Made by a program: the position numbers and the translations under genes
Shown: one piece after another, positions 6,287-7,834 of the stretch
Layout: every line of letters begins with the position of its first letter
Numbering within the stretch: position 1 is the stretch's first letter
Source of the DNA: Rhodobacterales bacterium UBA3077
Lineage (GTDB): Bacteria; Pseudomonadota; Alphaproteobacteria; Rhodobacterales; Rhodobacteraceae
Assembly (NCBI GenBank): GCA_002366685.1
Contig: DFBP01000238.1
Coordinates: 3,667 to 11,500 of the forward strand
Length of the DNA stretch: 7,834 nucleotides
Reading direction: 5' to 3'
The notes under the pieces: model-generated
Told to the model about the DNA's origin: nothing
What the model saw: the letters and a program-made list of their open reading frames with translations, nothing else
The model's database searches: none

Positions 6287-7156
6287 ATGCCAAGTTATTC
6301 AGCCCTCACCACCTTGCCGGGAGAAATCCCCGGCCAAGCGCTCGCCGATGCCTTGGAAGGGCTGGAGCCCGCCCCTACAGGGGTTGGTGTGTTCGAGATC
6401 GAAGATGGTTCGGGGCTTTGGGAGGTAGGGGCCTATTTTCTAGAGCGACCCAACGAGGTGGAATTGGCGCTGCTCTGCGCTTTGCACATGGCAAAGCCTT
6501 TTGTCATTTCGGAAATTCCGGACAAAGACTGGGTTGCCGAGGTGCGGCGAGAACTTACACCCGTTCATGCAGGCCGGTTTGTGGTTTTTGGCGGGCATGA
6601 CGCCGCCAACGTGCCGAGTGAAAAGATCGGGCTTCAAATCGAAGCCGCAATGGCTTTTGGCACGGGGCATCATGGCACCACGCAAGGCTGCCTGTTGGCC
6701 TTTGACACGCTGCTTCAAAAAGGCATGGTCGCGCGCAATGTCGCCGATATTGGTGCGGGCACGGCGGTGCTGGCGATGGCCGCGGCGAAGGTGTTAAACG
6801 GCCGTTTTCTGGCCAGTGATATCGACCCGATTGCAACCGAAACCGCTCGCGCCAATGTGGCCGCCAACGGGCTGCGAGGCCGTGTGCAAACCCTGACCTC
6901 GGTCGGGTTTCGCCATCCTGTTATCCACGCCCGTGCGCCCTATGATCTGGTGTTCGCCAACATTCTGGCGGGGCCACTCAAAAAGCTGGCCCCTGAAATG
7001 GCCGAGCACACTACCCACGGCTCGGTTCTGATCCTGTCGGGCATATTGAACCGTCAGGCAAAAGGGGTTGAAACCACTTATGAAGGTTTTGGATTTAGCG
7101 TGACCGAGCGCCGTGTGATTGGCGAATGGACGACCCTGACCTTGCGGCGGGCCTAG
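6287..7156 (+). CDS. prmA: Ribosomal protein L11 methyltransferase
   Basis: S-adenosylmethionine-dependent enzyme that trimethylates amino groups of ribosomal protein L11; cytoplasmic, 289 residues, close to the family norm. An N-terminal substrate-recognition domain (about 1-100) is followed by a Rossmann-type methyltransferase domain. Within it are EAAMAFGTGHHGTT (119-132), the PrmA signature before motif I, and the SAM-binding motif I ADIGAGTAVLAMAAA (153-167). An acidic residue pair after strand two (SDID, 177-180) would bind the ribose, and FANILAGPL (223-231) is the NxLxxP-type catalytic motif. In motif I the third glycine of GxGxG is alanine (GAGTA); many relatives have glycine there, but the change is conservative. 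An AAGGA Shine-Dalgarno (6275-6279) lies 7 bases before the ATG. It follows msrA closely, an arrangement that suits shared transcription. Loss of L11 methylation is mild in bacteria that have been tested. Confidence 0.96.
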   Translation: MPSYSALTTLPGEIPGQALADALEGLEPAPTGVGVFEIEDGSGLWEVGAYFLERPNEVELALLCALHMAKPFVISEIPDKDWVAEVRRELTPVHAGRFVVFGGHDAANVPSEKIGLQIEAAMAFGTGHHGTTQGCLLAFDTLLQKGMVARNVADIGAGTAVLAMAAAKVLNGRFLASDIDPIATETARANVAANGLRGRVQTLTSVGFRHPVIHARAPYDLVFANILAGPLKKLAPEMAEHTTHGSVLILSGILNRQAKGVETTYEGFGFSVTERRVIGEWTTLTLRRA

Positions 7157-7175
7157 CGCGGACTTAGCGGCAATT

Positions 7176-7196
7176 GCACCTTCTTGAAGAACGTGC
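7176..7196. promoter_or_regulatory. Imperfect palindrome upstream of clpP with a possible -35 element
   Basis: In the 99-bp gap between prmA and clpP, arms GCACCTTCTT and AAGAACGTGC flank a central G; nine of ten positions pair. No T-run follows, so it is not a typical intrinsic terminator of the prmA transcript. Its core contains CTTGAAG (7183-7189), which resembles the -35 (CTTGAAA-like) recognised by the heat-shock sigma factor RpoH; a matching -10 is not clear. It may be an operator, a weak terminator or a promoter for clpP. The clpP Shine-Dalgarno GGGAAAG follows at 7244-7250. Confidence 0.35.
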
Positions 7197-7255
7197 CACA
7201 AAGACACAAATAGAGATTCAGGCCCAATTTCTGGCCAAAACCCGGGAAAGACTTC

Positions 7256-7831
7256 ATGAGCGACGACACCGAAAAAGACTCCGAAAAAACACCATTTTCA
7301 ACCGAGCGCATTACCTTTGATAACCGCTATGTAACGGTTGTCGGCGAGATTAATGACAAACTCGCCAAAGCCACTTCCGAGCGCCTGTTGGCCCTTGCTG
7401 CAGTGAGCGACGAGCCGATCACTATGTTTATTTCATCCCCCGGGGGCCACGTGGAATCTGGCGATATGGTGCATGATCTGATCAAGTTCATTAAGCCAAC
7501 CGTGCGGGTTGTCGGCTCGGGCTGGGTGGCCAGCGCGGGTGCGCTCATATTTATCGGCGCCAAAAAGGAAAATCGCTTCTGCCTGCCCAACACGCGGTTC
7601 TTGATGCATCAGCCCAGCGGCGGCATTGGGGGCAAAGCCTCTGACATCGCCATTCAGGCCGAGCAACTGGCCATTATGAAAGAGCGTTTCGAGCGGATTT
7701 TTGCGGAAGCAACCGGCCAAACCCCGGAAAAGATCGCGGAAGATACCCGCCGTGATTTCTGGCTGAACACAGACGAGGCCATCGCCTATGGCCTGCTGAG
7801 CAAAGTGATTAACTCTGCCGACGATATCTAA
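7256..7831 (+). CDS. clpP: ClpP-family ATP-dependent protease proteolytic subunit
   Basis: Serine peptidase of family S14, 191 residues, that would assemble into a barrel and degrade proteins fed to it by a Clp ATPase (ClpA or ClpX). The triad is intact by spacing and context: Ser93 in GWVASAGALIF, His118 in FLMHQPSGG and Asp167 in EDTRRDFWLN, with the same 25- and 49-residue gaps as E. coli ClpP. MFISSPGGHVESGD (57-70) matches the oxyanion-strand region, and RFCLPNTRFLMHQP is strongly conserved. The N-terminus (MSDDTEKDSEKTPFSTERITFDNRYVTVVGEIND) is short, acidic and lacks the usual propeptide and the axial-loop segment found in E. coli ClpP (VPMVIEQ). It is therefore probably a ClpP paralogue rather than the housekeeping copy. 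The start is ATG with a modest Shine-Dalgarno (GGGAAAG). The gene ends three bases before the window edge, so any partner gene lies beyond. Confidence 0.93.
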   Translation: MSDDTEKDSEKTPFSTERITFDNRYVTVVGEINDKLAKATSERLLALAAVSDEPITMFISSPGGHVESGDMVHDLIKFIKPTVRVVGSGWVASAGALIFIGAKKENRFCLPNTRFLMHQPSGGIGGKASDIAIQAEQLAIMKERFERIFAEATGQTPEKIAEDTRRDFWLNTDEAIAYGLLSKVINSADDI

Positions 7832-7834
7832 AGC

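Noticed and set aside
7176..7196. Rho-independent terminator after prmA
   Set aside because: The stem could fold, but it is AT-rich in the middle, leaves little loop and is followed by CACAAAG rather than a T-run.

Overview
The window looks like a chromosomal segment of an alphaproteobacterium, most likely a marine Rhodobacterales (Roseobacter-type) organism. This rests on the style of the proteins, the moderately high GC content and the alpha-first nitrile hydratase pair; no rRNA or other marker confirms it. It contains eight protein genes, one cut by the left edge. I see no tRNA, rRNA, CRISPR array, insertion sequence or phage gene.

Left part (1-1030, minus strand): the end of an operon for a cobalt-type nitrile hydratase. 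nthA (alpha subunit, with the metal-claw motif CTLCSC) is followed by nthB (beta subunit, first 140 residues only), joined by an ATGA overlap. A divergent gap with a small palindrome separates nthA from a plus-strand gene for an alpha/beta-hydrolase-like protein of unknown function (TTG start). The 3' end of that gene runs 99 bp antisense into the 3' end of the next gene.

Middle (1917-3117): a minus-strand YeeE/YedE-family membrane protein, probably a thiosulfate or other sulfur-compound importer, with three cysteines in the expected places. Its promoter region is shared with the plus-strand block to the right. It contains a near-consensus FNR/FnrL box almost equidistant from the two start codons, suggesting oxygen- or redox-responsive control of one or both sides.

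Right part (3118-7156, plus strand): four tightly packed genes that look like one transcription unit: an MFS transporter of unknown substrate, a MATE-family efflux protein (ATGA overlap with the MFS gene), msrA (peptide methionine sulfoxide reductase, strong Shine-Dalgarno overlapping the MATE stop) and prmA (ribosomal protein L11 methyltransferase). A 99-bp gap with an imperfect 21-bp palindrome precedes clpP, a catalytically complete but N-terminally unusual ClpP protease subunit that ends three bases before the window does.

All coding regions except the alpha/beta-hydrolase-like gene belong to recognisable families. I found no convincing undescribed multi-gene system. The most interesting leads are the shared FNR-like site, the antisense overlap, the divergent ClpP and the palindrome in front of it.
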